The notes under the pieces are model-generated. The model did not search any database. It had not been told where the DNA came from and worked only from the letters and a program-made list of their open reading frames with translations. A stretch of 64,000 nucleotides of DNA, from positions 1 to 64,000 of the forward strand of contig NZ_DASVSF010000003.1 of NCBI RefSeq assembly GCF_036388275.1, in the 5' to 3' direction. Shown here piece by piece: positions 9,300 to 18,533 of this stretch. A program made the translations under genes and the position numbers. Within the stretch, counting starts at the first letter, position 1. Each line of letters begins with the position of its first letter. Source of the DNA: Longimicrobium sp. Lineage in GTDB: Bacteria; Gemmatimonadota; Gemmatimonadetes; Longimicrobiales; Longimicrobiaceae.

Positions 9300-9560
9300 A
9301 CCTGCAGGGGAGGGCCCCTCCCCCGGCCCCTCCCCCGGCAAACTGCGCCGGGACAGGGGAGAACTTCGGTCGCGCAGAGGCCAGGCCGGCGCATGCCACG
9401 GGTGCCCCCCTCTCCCGGCCTCTCCCCCGCAAACTACGCGGGAGAGAGGAGCACTTCTCACGAGGTTCGGCCGGCGATGGCTCATGCTGCGGGAGGCCCC
9501 CTCCCCCCCGGCCCCCATCCCCGGCCCCCATTCCCCGCTGCGCAGGGGAGGGGGAGACCT
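9300..9560. repeat. Array of three GC-rich hairpin repeat modules
   Basis: Three modules of the CCCCTCCCC...GGGGAGGGG type sit at about 9331-9363, 9419-9450 and 9528-9556. Each is a run of C/T, a short loop and the complementary G/A run, preceded by a second pyrimidine run. Related modules occur at 13601-13626, 13737-13766, 28441-28466, 28682-28712 and 59935-60130. The stretch 9274-9670 lies between the convergently read upstream end of the aminotransferase operon and the 3' end of the ABC exporter gene. I see no gene in it. Confidence 0.75.
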
Positions 9561-9670
9561 GAAATGCGCTGCCGAGACGCACTCGACCACGCGTGCAGTC
9601 CGCGAAGGCGGACTTCGGGCCTTTGTTGCCGCGACTTCAGTCGCCCCAGCGGCGCCGAGGGCTTCGCTCC

Positions 9671-11632
9671 CTACGCCGCCCGGTCCCCCGCGCCCGTGAT
9701 CGACTGGGCATCGTCGGGGATGTCCGCCGGGGCGCTTTCGACGCCATCGTCCGCGTCCACGCGACCGGCGCCGGGCTCGGCTGCTTCGAGCGCGCCGGGG
9801 GGCTGCATCCCGAACTGCATGTCGTACAGGCGGCGGTAGGTGCCGCCGTGCGCCAGCAGCTCGTCGTGCGTGCCTCGCTCCACGATCTCGCCTCCGTCCA
9901 GCACCAGGATCTGCGTGGCCCGGCGGATGGTCGACAGGCGGTGCGCGATCACCAGCACGGTGCGGTGCGCCATCAGCTCCTCCACCGCCTGCTGGACGAG
10001 GCGCTCGCTCTCCGTGTCCAGCGCGCTCGTGGCCTCGTCCAGGATCAGGATCGGCGGGTTGCGCAGCAGCGCGCGCGCGATGGCGATCCGCTGCCGCTGC
10101 CCGCCCGAAAGCCGCGTCCCGCGCTCGCCCAGCACCGTGTCGTACCCCTGCGGAAGGAGCGCGATGAACTCGTGCGCGTTGGCCGCCCGCGCCGCCGACT
10201 CGATGTCGTCCTGGGTGGCGGCGTCCATCCCGTAGGCGATGTTGGCGCGCACCGTGTCGTGAAACAGGATGGTCTCCTGCGTGACGATGCCCAGCAGCGC
10301 GCGCACGTCCTGGAGCTTCAGCTCGCGGATGTCCACACCATCCAGGGTCACCCGCCCGTGCGTGGGATCGTAGAAGCGCGGCACCAGGTCGGCCAGCGTG
10401 CTCTTGCCAGCGCCGCTGGGCCCGACGAGCGCCACCACCTCGCCAGGGCGGACGACGAAGTCGATGCCGCGCAGCACGGGCGAGCCGGGGGCGTACTCGA
10501 ACGAGACGGCCTCAAAGCGCAACTCGCGCTCGAAAGCCGTCAGCGAACGCGCGCCCGGCTGGTCCATCACCTCCACGGGCGCATCCAGCAGCTCCATCGC
10601 GCGCTCCGCCGCCGCCAGTCCCGGCTGCACGACGGACGGGTACTGCGCCACGGCCTTGAGCGGCGTCATCAGCCGCGCCGCCACCAGCAGCGCCGTGAGG
10701 AACGCGTTGGCACCCATCGACCGCTCCACCAGCACCAGGTGGCTGCCGTAGACCACCAGCACCATGATGGACGCCGCAGTCACCACCTCCGTGGCGGGCG
10801 AAAAGAACTTGCGCCACCGTTCGTTGCGCGCGAACGCCTTGTACTGGCTCTGCGTCAGCGCGCGAAAGCGGCGCTCTTCCCACCGTTCGGCGCCGCTTGC
10901 CTTCACCAGCCGCATCCCCGCAACCGTCTCCTGCAGCTGCCCCGCCACCTCGCCCACCGCGTTCAGCACGCGCAGCACGCCCTTGCGAAGGCGTTTGCGG
11001 AAGCGCGTCCACAGCAGCACCATCGGCGGGATGGCGACCAGCGCCACCAGCGTCAGCCGCCACGAGATGATCACCAGGAAGGTGATGAGCGCGATCGCCT
11101 GGATGACCGACGAGACGGCCTTGATCAGGTTGTTCGTCACCAGGCTGCGCATCTGGTCGACGTCGCCCGTCACCCGGCTGATGATCTGCCCCGCGCGCGT
11201 CCGCTGGAAGAAGGGAAACCCCAGCCGCAGCAGGTGCGCGTAGATGTCGTTGCGCAGGTCGCGCGTCACCAGCCCTTCCACCAGCGCCGTCGTGTAGTTC
11301 TGCGCGTACAGGGCCAGGTTCTTCAGCAGCAGCGCCACGAAGATCACCGCGACCACCACGTACAGCGCCTGCATGGGGGTGCGCTGGTCGGCCCCGGTGC
11401 CGATCACCATCGACATCACCGAGTCGACCACCCGCCCCGCCCCGCCACCGAACATCTCCGACGCGCCCCCCGGGCCGAACTCGCCCCCACTGAACAGCAC
11501 GGCCAAAAAGGGCGAGAGCAGGCTGAGGCTGAACGCATCCAGCGCGGCGTGAAGCGTCATCGCCAGCACCGAAAGCGCCAGCAGCCCCCAGTGGGGGCGA
11601 AGGTAGCGCAGGATGCGCAGGTACAGCTTCAT
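9671..11632 (-). CDS. MsbA-like ABC exporter (fused permease and ATPase)
   Basis: 653-residue half-transporter with an N-terminal six-helix exporter domain (about residues 15-320) and a C-terminal ATPase. The ATPase shows Walker A GPSGAGKST, the LSGGQRQRIAIARA signature, Walker B ILILDEATSALD and the switch IAHRLST. The layout matches MsbA, the lipid A flippase, and the gene lies next to glycolipid genes, but related exporters carry other lipids, drugs or peptides, so the substrate is inferred. The ATG at 11632 overlaps the stop of the PorX-like gene as ATGA, so both are translated from one mRNA. The C-terminal tail after the ATPase is acidic and probably disordered. Confidence 0.92.
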   Translation of the reverse strand: MKLYLRILRYLRPHWGLLALSVLAMTLHAALDAFSLSLLSPFLAVLFSGGEFGPGGASEMFGGGAGRVVDSVMSMVIGTGADQRTPMQALYVVVAVIFVALLLKNLALYAQNYTTALVEGLVTRDLRNDIYAHLLRLGFPFFQRTRAGQIISRVTGDVDQMRSLVTNNLIKAVSSVIQAIALITFLVIISWRLTLVALVAIPPMVLLWTRFRKRLRKGVLRVLNAVGEVAGQLQETVAGMRLVKASGAERWEERRFRALTQSQYKAFARNERWRKFFSPATEVVTAASIMVLVVYGSHLVLVERSMGANAFLTALLVAARLMTPLKAVAQYPSVVQPGLAAAERAMELLDAPVEVMDQPGARSLTAFERELRFEAVSFEYAPGSPVLRGIDFVVRPGEVVALVGPSGAGKSTLADLVPRFYDPTHGRVTLDGVDIRELKLQDVRALLGIVTQETILFHDTVRANIAYGMDAATQDDIESAARAANAHEFIALLPQGYDTVLGERGTRLSGGQRQRIAIARALLRNPPILILDEATSALDTESERLVQQAVEELMAHRTVLVIAHRLSTIRRATQILVLDGGEIVERGTHDELLAHGGTYRRLYDMQFGMQPPGALEAAEPGAGRVDADDGVESAPADIPDDAQSITGAGDRAA

Positions 11633-13188
11633 CGCGGCGTCAGCAGGGCCACCGGCAGGATCATCTCTTCCGGGCTGATGCCCCCGTGAAGAAAGCTGCC
11701 GCGGTAGCGCGCCTGGTACTGGCGCAGCTTGGTGGGATACACGAAGAACACGTCTTCCAGCGCGATCAGGTAGTTGGTGGCCGCGCGCCCGGCGGGAAAG
11801 CGCAGCACCTTTTCTTCGCTGGTGGAGAACGCGAGCGACGAGTCCTCGGCGCGCAGGTCGTCGCCGAACTTGTAGCGCAGGTTGGCGGTGGTGTCGCGCT
11901 TGGCGAACACCGTCGCGGGGCGGTGGCAGTGGATGGAGCCGTGGTCCGTGGTCACCAGCACCGGCACGCGGTGGCGCAGCGCCTCGCGGATGGCGGTGAG
12001 CGCCTCGGACCGCTCGAACCACTGGCGGGTGAGCGCGCGCAGGGCCTCCTTGTCGCGCGCCACCTCCAGCAGCACCGACGACTCCGAGCGGCCGTGCGTG
12101 AGCATGTCGACGAAGTTGAACACCAGCGCCGTCACCCCCGGCTGCGACAGGTAGCCCGGCAGCCGCTTCAGCATCTGCTCGCCGTCACCCGCGTCGAACA
12201 CCTTTTCGTAGTGTACGGGCACGCGCTTTCCCGCCACGCGGTGCACGTGCTCGCGGAACAGCTCGGCTTCCAGGTTGTTCAGGCTGCCTTCGCCCTCGCG
12301 CCCCCACCACCCGGGCATGCGCTCGGCCAGGCCGTCGGGGTACAGCCCCGAAAAGATGGCGTTGCGCGAGAAGGGCGTGGCGGTGGGAAGGATGGAGTAG
12401 TACAGCGCCTCTTCTACCTGGGCCAGCGGCTCCAGCAGGGGCACCAGCGTGCGCCACTGGTCCAGGCGCAGGCAGTCGATGATGATGAACAGCGCCGAGC
12501 GGTCGGGCCCCAGCAGCGGTGCCAGGTACTCGGGAACGATGTCCACGGAGAGCGGGGGCCGGTCCTCGTCACCTGACGTCCAGTGGCCGTAGTCGTCGCA
12601 GACGAACTTGCAGAACTCGCGGCGAAAGTCGTCCAGCAGCGTCTCCAGTGACGCCAGCAGCCCCGTTTCGCCGGCACCGCGCAGGCGCAGCTCCCAGTCC
12701 ACCAGCTCGGAGTAGGTGTCGCGCCACTGCCGCCACCCGCGGTAGGCGTTGCGCTCGCCCATCAGGTCGCGGAACCGCTGCGTGAACTCGCGCGCGGTCA
12801 CCTGCTGCTGAAGCTGGCCGCCTTCCAGCAGCCGGGTGACGACGGACAGCACCTGCCGCGGCGACGTGGGCTTCACCAAGTAGTCCGCCACCCGCCGGCC
12901 GATGGCCTCGGTCATGGTGCGGTCTTCCTCGCTCTTGGTGACCATCACCACGGGCACGCGCGGGTCGATCCGGCGGATTTCGTCCAGCACCTCCATCCCG
13001 GTGCGGCCGGGCATCTGCTCGTCGAGCAGGATCAGGTCGTACCCCCGCCCGCGCACCAGCTCGATGGCGTCGTCGCCGTTGGAGGCGGCATCGACGTGAT
13101 AGCCCCGCCCCTGCATCAGCAGCAGGTGCGGACGCAGAAGGTCGATCTCGTCGTCTACCCAGAGCAGTCGTTTCGTCGCGGCCGGCAT
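11629..13188 (-). CDS. porX-like: PorX-like response regulator with PglZ phosphatase domain
   Basis: 519 residues. Residues 7-115 are a receiver domain with acidic pair Asp12/Asp13, phospho-acceptor Asp56 (LLDEQMPG) and Lys106 (DYLVKP). A linker follows, then an alkaline-phosphatase-superfamily PglZ domain with FIIIDCLRLDQW (Asp238), the PTATPFSRNA block carrying the probable catalytic Thr (269 or 271), NFVDMLTHG and VTTDHGSIHCH metal ligands. This is the architecture of PorX, which in Bacteroidota controls type IX secretion genes. No PorY, SigP or PorL/M partner is visible in the window. The ATG at 13188 gives the usual short N-terminus; the next gene, an ABC exporter, overlaps by 4 nt, suggesting the two act together. 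Confidence 0.9.
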   Translation of the reverse strand: MPAATKRLLWVDDEIDLLRPHLLLMQGRGYHVDAASNGDDAIELVRGRGYDLILLDEQMPGRTGMEVLDEIRRIDPRVPVVMVTKSEEDRTMTEAIGRRVADYLVKPTSPRQVLSVVTRLLEGGQLQQQVTAREFTQRFRDLMGERNAYRGWRQWRDTYSELVDWELRLRGAGETGLLASLETLLDDFRREFCKFVCDDYGHWTSGDEDRPPLSVDIVPEYLAPLLGPDRSALFIIIDCLRLDQWRTLVPLLEPLAQVEEALYYSILPTATPFSRNAIFSGLYPDGLAERMPGWWGREGEGSLNNLEAELFREHVHRVAGKRVPVHYEKVFDAGDGEQMLKRLPGYLSQPGVTALVFNFVDMLTHGRSESSVLLEVARDKEALRALTRQWFERSEALTAIREALRHRVPVLVTTDHGSIHCHRPATVFAKRDTTANLRYKFGDDLRAEDSSLAFSTSEEKVLRFPAGRAATNYLIALEDVFFVYPTKLRQYQARYRGSFLHGGISPEEMILPVALLTPR

Positions 13189-13279
13189 GCGGGAAAGGTA
13201 AGTCCTTTGGTGGCAGGTACGAAAGTACGCGCCCCGGCCCTGCTGGGCGGGTGAACACACGCACCTGCCGAAGCGCATC

Positions 13280-13800
13280 TGTCATTCCGATGGAGCGACC
13301 TCGGAGAGCCCTGCCCGAACATTGTCGATGGCAGCGACTGAGGAATCCGCCACACACCCCGCAGCCCTGCGCCGGAACGGCAGACACGTCATTGCCCCGT
13401 TGCCGTTCGCGCGTGCGCGCATCCGCGTTCACGCCTGGAAAAACAGCGAACCGGCTCATTCCAAGGTCGGCAGCCGTTTGGCGAAGTGTGTGGCGGATCC
13501 CTCGGTCGCTGCGGTCTACGTCGCCAGGGCCGGTTCGGCGTGGCCGCTCCGTCGGGATGACAGCATGCGCGGCGCACTGGCCGAAGCGCCGTCGAATTCT
13601 CCCCTCTCCCGCTTGCGGGAGAGGGGCCGGGGGAGAGGGCAGGCGCGCTATGCGCCGGACCAACCCAGACGCAACAGACTCCGCCAGCGGTGCCCGCCCC
13701 CGCACCGGCAACGCTGGATGCACACGGCACTGGCTCCCTTCCCCCGCGCAGTTTGCGGGGGAAGGGCTGGGGGTGGGGGGCGCCGGCCCACGCACCGGAC
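13280..13800. repeat. Composite intergenic repeat, copy 1
   Basis: Two inverted arms of about 77 nt (13280-13357 and 13488-13563) flank a 130-nt spacer. Arm 1 runs from TGTCATTCCGATGGAGCGAC to CCGCCACACA; arm 2 is its complement with some divergence. Downstream come two hairpins, 13601-13626 and 13737-13766. The same order with nearly the same distances occurs at 28122-28712, including 113 nt from the start of arm 2 to the first hairpin in both places. It fills the gap between the divergent PorX-like gene and the acyltransferase/GH3 operon, so the upstream promoters of both must lie in or beside it. Confidence 0.85.
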
Positions 13801-13982
13801 CCAATCCTCCGCGATCCGAGTTCTCCCCTCTTCGCACAGCAGTGTCGTGCCGCGAGGGGCCGGGGATCGCCCTCCGCACTTCCGCCCATCCACATTCGCG
13901 CCCATATTCCGGAACAGACGTAACGCCGTACGAGTACACTTCGTCTGCCCCGCCCGCGGTTCCTCCCACCCCCAGCTGTACC

Positions 13983-14780
13983 ATGCCGCTCGCCCCCGCG
14001 CTCGCGGAGCGCCCCGCTACCACGGGCGCGCGCACCGGTCCACCCGCACGGCTCCGCGCCACCGTCGTCGCTCCGCACGAGCTGAACGCCGCCACGCGCA
14101 GCGCCGCCTTCGCCCTGTTCCGCGCCCACTACGAGGGCGCCGACCAGGAGCGCTTCGAGCGCGACCTAGCCGGCAAGCAGCGGGTGATCCTGCTTCGCGA
14201 CCGGGCCACGGGAGCGCTGCAGGGGTTTTCGACCGTGCTGTACCGGCCCGTTCGCATCGGCGCGCGGGAGGCGATGGTCGTCTTCAGCGGCGACACCGTG
14301 ATCGACCGCTCCTGCTGGGGGCAGAAGATCCTGCAGAGCGCCTTTGCCAGCCTGCTCTTCCGCCTCAAGCTCGGTCATCCCGGCCGGCCGCTCTACTGGT
14401 TCCTGATCTCCAAGGGATGGCGGACGTACCTGCTGATGGCCAACGCCTTTCCCCGCGCCGTGCCGCGATACGACACACCCGCGGCGCCCGAGCTTCGGAC
14501 CGCGCTGGACGTGGTGGCGGCGGAGCGGTTCGGCGCGGAGTACGATGCGGCGGCGGGTGTCATCCGCTACGCGACACCGCACGAGCGCGTCCGCGAAGGC
14601 GTGGCCCCGGTGGACGCGTCGGTGCTCGCCAACCCGCACGTCCGCTATTTCGTCGAGCGGAATCCCGGGCACGCGGACGGCGAGGAGCTGGCCTGCCTGG
14701 CGGAGGTGCGGCTGCGCGACCTGGCGCGCGTTGCGGGCCGCATCGGCGGGGCGCGGATCTTCGGCCGGGGGGTGCGGTGA
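13983..14780 (+). CDS. Putative GNAT-like acyltransferase
   Basis: 265 residues. I do not recognise a named family. The layout (residues 25-150) resembles an acyl-CoA N-acyltransferase: a substrate-like helix, a strand ending GFSTVLYRPV, then VVFSGDTVIDRSCWGQKILQ in the place of the acetyl-CoA-binding turn and a conserved-looking YWFLISKGWRTYLL segment. The ATG at 13983 is preceded by repeat DNA, so anything longer is unlikely. The stop overlaps the GTG of the GH3-type gene (GTGA). Co-translation with an acyl-adenylating enzyme suggests it modifies the same acid or amine. Assignment as an acyltransferase is tentative. Confidence 0.6.
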   Translation: MPLAPALAERPATTGARTGPPARLRATVVAPHELNAATRSAAFALFRAHYEGADQERFERDLAGKQRVILLRDRATGALQGFSTVLYRPVRIGAREAMVVFSGDTVIDRSCWGQKILQSAFASLLFRLKLGHPGRPLYWFLISKGWRTYLLMANAFPRAVPRYDTPAAPELRTALDVVAAERFGAEYDAAAGVIRYATPHERVREGVAPVDASVLANPHVRYFVERNPGHADGEELACLAEVRLRDLARVAGRIGGARIFGRGVR

Positions 14781-16441
14781 GCCTGGGGCCCCGCGTCGCC
14801 GGCGCGCTGTACCGGGCCGCCGCCGCACCCGCGTCCCTGCGCTTCGCGCGGGCGCTGCGCGATCCCGCGGCGGCGCAGGCGGCCATCCTCGCGCGCATCG
14901 TCCGCGAGAACCGCGACACGGCGTTCGGGCGCGAGCACGGGTTCGGGGAGATCCGCGATGCCGTCAGCTTCCGCGCTCGGGTGCCTGTCCGCGACTTCGC
15001 CGGGCTGGAGCCATGGATCCGCCGCGCGTGCGACGGTCAGCCGGATGAATTGACACGAGCGCCGGTGCGATTCGTGGAGCCTAGCGGCGGCACGTCCGGG
15101 CTGTCGAAGGAGATTCCCTACACCGCGCCGCTGCTGGCGGAGTTCTCCGCGGCGACCCTTCCGTGGATTGCCGACCTGCTGCGGAGCCGCCCCGCCCTGC
15201 GCGGCGGCCGTGCGTACTGGGCCGTGTCGCCTCCGGCGCGGCGGCGTGCGCGGACGGACGGTGGAATTCCCGTGGGGATGGAGCACGACAGCGACTACTT
15301 TCCGCCTGTCGCGCGAGCGCTGCTGGACCGCACGCTGGGCGTGCCGCGCGCCGTCTCGCGCATCGCCGACCTGGCCGCCTGTCGGCGCGTGACGCTGCGC
15401 GCGCTGCTCGCCATGCCTGACCTGGCGATGATCTCCGTGTGGAGCCCGACGTTCCTCACGCTCCTGGCCGGGGCGCTGGACGAGGCCTGGGAAGACGTCC
15501 TCGCGTCGATGGAGAGCGGCCGCCTTCCGGCCGCGCTCGCCCCGGAACTGCGCGGCGAGTTGGAGCGGGCGCTCCCCGCACGGCCGGACCTCGCCCGCCA
15601 TCTCCGAAGCCGCTTCGGGCCACGCGCGTCGGAGGACCTGGGCGAAGTGTGGCCGCGGCTGGCGCTGATCTCCTGCTGGGCCGACGGGCACGCGCGGCGG
15701 GCGCTGGAGGGCATGACACGGCGCTTTCCGCGCGTCGAGGTGCAGGGTAAGGGATTGCTCGCGACGGAGGGCGTCGTCTCCATCCCCCTGTTCCACACCG
15801 AGGCGCCCGTGGCAGCGGTAACGTCGCACTACCTGGAGTTCCTGCCGGAGGGGGACGCGTCCGCCGCGGCCGGCGTGCACGAACTGGAGCCCGGCGCTAC
15901 GTACGAGGTGGTGCTGACCACGGGTGGCGGGCTGTATCGCTACCGGCTGAAGGATCGGGTGCGCGTCGAGGGGCGGCTAGAGCGCACGCCCACGCTGCGC
16001 TTCGTCGGCCGGGCGGACCGGGCGAGCGACCTGGCCGGGGAGAAGCTGACACCGGAACTGGTGGAGCAGGTGCTGGCGCGCGCGGTGGCGGAAACGGGCG
16101 TCCATCCGCCATTCGCGCTGCTCGCGCCAGCCTGGGGCGAGCCGCCGCGCTACCGCCTGTACGCCGAGGCGCCCGCGCCGCACGTTCGCGCGCTCGCCCG
16201 GGCCGTCGAGCGGATTCTGCTGGATGCGCACCACTACGGCCTCTGCCGGCAGCTGGGTCAGCTGGGCGCCATCGAACCCGTCGCCGTCACGGATGGCGAG
16301 CGCGCGTACGAGCGGGTGTGCACCGCGCGCGGGCAGCGGGCGGGCTCCATCAAGCCCCCGGCGCTGGACGCGGGGACGGAATGGGCCGAGGTGTTCGCGC
16401 CGGCGGCCGGCCTAGCAGCCTCAGAAAAGGGACCAGGATGA
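14777..16441 (+). CDS. GH3-family acyl-adenylating enzyme (acid-amido synthetase fold)
   Basis: 554 residues related to plant GH3 auxin-amino acid synthetases and their bacterial relatives, which adenylate a carboxylic acid and join it to an amine. ATP-binding motif PSGGTSGLSK is at 102-111; near the C-terminus are YRYRLKDRVRVEG and RADRASDLAGEKLTPEL, the GH3 hallmark motifs. GTG start at 14777 overlaps the previous stop; the TGA overlaps the next ATG, preceded by AGG. Its acid and amine partners are unknown. With a desaturase in the same operon the acid could be a fatty or polyene acid, and the gene is the key to guessing the pathway product. Confidence 0.85.
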   Translation: MSLGPRVAGALYRAAAAPASLRFARALRDPAAAQAAILARIVRENRDTAFGREHGFGEIRDAVSFRARVPVRDFAGLEPWIRRACDGQPDELTRAPVRFVEPSGGTSGLSKEIPYTAPLLAEFSAATLPWIADLLRSRPALRGGRAYWAVSPPARRRARTDGGIPVGMEHDSDYFPPVARALLDRTLGVPRAVSRIADLAACRRVTLRALLAMPDLAMISVWSPTFLTLLAGALDEAWEDVLASMESGRLPAALAPELRGELERALPARPDLARHLRSRFGPRASEDLGEVWPRLALISCWADGHARRALEGMTRRFPRVEVQGKGLLATEGVVSIPLFHTEAPVAAVTSHYLEFLPEGDASAAAGVHELEPGATYEVVLTTGGGLYRYRLKDRVRVEGRLERTPTLRFVGRADRASDLAGEKLTPELVEQVLARAVAETGVHPPFALLAPAWGEPPRYRLYAEAPAPHVRALARAVERILLDAHHYGLCRQLGQLGAIEPVAVTDGERAYERVCTARGQRAGSIKPPALDAGTEWAEVFAPAAGLAASEKGPG

Positions 16442-16845
16442 GCGGGGGCGAGATGGTTTTGCGCGCGGTGTTGGCGCTTCTGGCGGTGTACCACCTGTCG
16501 ATGGGACTGGTGTCGATCTTCTTTCAGCGCGGGGCGGCGGGGCTGGCTCGCGGGCTGTACGGCATCGAGATGGAGGACTCCGGCCAGCGCTTCAGCTACG
16601 CGCTGCGCATGCTGGGGCTGTATGCGCTCGCGTTCGGCTTTCTGCTGGCGCGCGCGGCGATGGATCCGGCCGGCCATCGCTCCGTGATCGCGGCCGCCAT
16701 TCTCCTGCAGAGCGTGCGCGCGGCCTCGCGGCTGGCATCGGCGGGAACGCTGCGCGCGGCGTTTGGGGTGGCGCCGGCGCGCAACGGGCTGAGCGCCGCC
16801 GCCCTCGTCGCCCAGGCGGGGCTGCTCGCGTGGTTCTTTCCGTGA
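16438..16845 (+). CDS. Small membrane protein, four predicted helices
   Basis: 135 residues with four hydrophobic stretches, about 5-25, 45-70, 80-100 and 112-133. The fold recalls small DoxX/DUF4345-like integral membrane proteins, but I see no diagnostic motif and no catalytic residues. ATG start overlaps the GH3 stop as ATGA, and its own stop overlaps the desaturase GTG. The tight coupling means it is made with the desaturase and adenylating enzyme, perhaps as a membrane scaffold or electron-transfer partner. That role is inference only. Confidence 0.65.
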   Translation: MSGGEMVLRAVLALLAVYHLSMGLVSIFFQRGAAGLARGLYGIEMEDSGQRFSYALRMLGLYALAFGFLLARAAMDPAGHRSVIAAAILLQSVRAASRLASAGTLRAAFGVAPARNGLSAAALVAQAGLLAWFFP

Positions 16846-17906
16846 ACGTCACGATGGATCGAGAAGAGCTGGCGTCGGAGCGCGCCGCGATCCGCGGAGA
16901 GGTGGACCACGGCCCCAACCAGGCTGCGCGCGCCACCGCCGCGGCGCGGGCGAAGATCTCGGCGGGCGTCGAGGCGCAGATCGCGGCGCTTCGGCAGCCG
17001 GACGCGCGCAAGCGGCTGGGCGAGCTGGCTACGTTCGGCGCACTGTGGATGGCCGGCGGGGCGCTGGTGATGTGGGGGTTGGCGCTGCCGCCGTCCGCGG
17101 CGCACTGGGCGTTGCGGGCGGCGGGGACGCTGCTCGCGGCGCTCACCATCCACGTCTGCCTCCTGCTGCTGCACGACGGCATCCACCACTCGCTCTTCCG
17201 CGGGCGCCAGCTGAACCGCTGGGCGTCGGTGGCGCTGGGCAGCGCGTCGCTGATCTCGTTCAGCGCGTACCAGGTGCTGCACGAGCGGCACCACATCTAC
17301 CTGGGCGACCCGCGGGACCCCGACGACTATCGCAACTACAGCGGCAATCCGCGCGTCGTCTGGACGATGCACTACGTGCGGCTGTTCCTGGGCGCGTTCG
17401 TCTACATCCTGGCGATTCCCGTGGTGGCCTACCGGAAGGGCACGCCGCGCGACCGCCGCCGCATCGTGCAGGAGTACGCGGTGCTGGGCGTGGTCTACGC
17501 CTTCCTGGCGTGGATCGTCCCGGCGCAGGTGCTCGTCCACGCGTGGCTGCTCCCGATCATCCCGGCGGGGCTGATGGTGAACGTCCGCTCGCTGGCGGCG
17601 CACGGCATCACCGACGCCGCCGACCCATTCCTGGCCAGCCGCTCCATCCAGGCGCACCCCGTGGTCGCGTTCTTTCTGCGCAACGAGAACTACCACCTGG
17701 AGCACCACCTGTTTCCCGAGGTGCCCAGCTACAACCTGAAGCGCGTGCACCAACTGGTGTGGCACCGGATGCCGCGCGCGGTCGGCGGGCGCTCGTACCT
17801 GGGCTTCGTCGCGCGCTTCGTGCGCGCCTCCGCGCGGATGGACGACCGGCCCATCGGCCTCACCACGCCCGCCGCCGCGGCCGGGGGAGCGCCGGCCGCG
17901 GGATGA
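16842..17906 (+). CDS. Membrane fatty-acid desaturase/hydroxylase
   Basis: 354 residues with the three histidine boxes of the integral-membrane desaturase superfamily: HDGIHH at 111-116, HERHH at 147-151 and HLEHH at 285-289. Hydrophobic stretches around 65-85, 92-110, 180-198 and 215-245 span the membrane. The di-iron site should insert a double bond or hydroxyl into an acyl chain or carotenoid. I chose the GTG at 16842 because it overlaps the previous stop as GTGA; the N-terminal 60 residues are charged and alanine-rich. It is the most clearly oxidative enzyme of the first operon and implies that the pathway handles a lipid-like substrate. Confidence 0.88.
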   Translation: MNVTMDREELASERAAIRGEVDHGPNQAARATAAARAKISAGVEAQIAALRQPDARKRLGELATFGALWMAGGALVMWGLALPPSAAHWALRAAGTLLAALTIHVCLLLLHDGIHHSLFRGRQLNRWASVALGSASLISFSAYQVLHERHHIYLGDPRDPDDYRNYSGNPRVVWTMHYVRLFLGAFVYILAIPVVAYRKGTPRDRRRIVQEYAVLGVVYAFLAWIVPAQVLVHAWLLPIIPAGLMVNVRSLAAHGITDAADPFLASRSIQAHPVVAFFLRNENYHLEHHLFPEVPSYNLKRVHQLVWHRMPRAVGGRSYLGFVARFVRASARMDDRPIGLTTPAAAAGGAPAAG

Positions 17907-18517
17907 GCATGCTGCGGAGGATTCCGGCCTGGGTGTGGGTGGCGGGTGGGGTGACGGGGGCGGTGTTCGCCTTTGCGCGCAAGCAGAACCGGGGCGACCG
18001 GGTGGGCGGGCCCATCTCACTCCCGAAGACGCTCTGGCTGAACTACACGCTGATCTCCTGGTTCGTGATCCCGGGCGCGCTGCTGCGGCGCGACGACCTG
18101 TCGCCGGGCGCGCGGGCGGCGCTGCAGGCGCACCTGATGAGCTTCGTGGCGCGTGGATCGGCGGAGATGTGGCTCCTCTATCGCACGCACTCGTGGCGAG
18201 TGGCGTACGGCGTCGGGCACGACGCGCTCGATCTGGCGCTGATCACGGTGGCGCTGCGGCGGGGCGGTCGCGGGGGAGCGGCGGATGGGGTCGCACGGCG
18301 GCACCTGGATGCGATCCGCGCGACGCTGCTGTTCGAGATGGCGTTCGCGTCTCTCTTCCACCTGGCGATCGACGGCAGGACGAAGGGGGAGGACGGCATC
18401 TACTTCGCCTCCAACGAACCACAGTTCCGCCGCATCAACGCGCTCACGGCCGCGGTGGACGTGGCGGCCTACGCCCGGCTGATGCTCGTGATGCGCGACA
18501 TGGTACGGCTTCGATAG
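17903..18517 (+). CDS. Membrane protein of unknown function
   Basis: 204 residues. I do not recognise a family. A clear hydrophobic segment lies near the N-terminus (9-24), with others at about 45-60, 95-110 and 145-160; basic stretches between them would be cytoplasmic. A GGRGGA-rich loop is near residue 125. ATG start overlaps the desaturase stop as ATGA, and it ends the operon 17 nt from the convergent vapC-like stop. Possibly an accessory subunit for the desaturase or a lipid-handling protein; the sequence gives no direct hint. Confidence 0.6.
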   Translation: MSMLRRIPAWVWVAGGVTGAVFAFARKQNRGDRVGGPISLPKTLWLNYTLISWFVIPGALLRRDDLSPGARAALQAHLMSFVARGSAEMWLLYRTHSWRVAYGVGHDALDLALITVALRRGGRGGAADGVARRHLDAIRATLLFEMAFASLFHLAIDGRTKGEDGIYFASNEPQFRRINALTAAVDVAAYARLMLVMRDMVRLR

Positions 18518-18533
18518 AAGCGATGCGCAGGGC

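Noticed and set aside
9300..9560. Regularly spaced repeats as a CRISPR array
   Set aside because: The repeat units are palindromic runs of different length and sequence, spacing is irregular and there is no cas gene.
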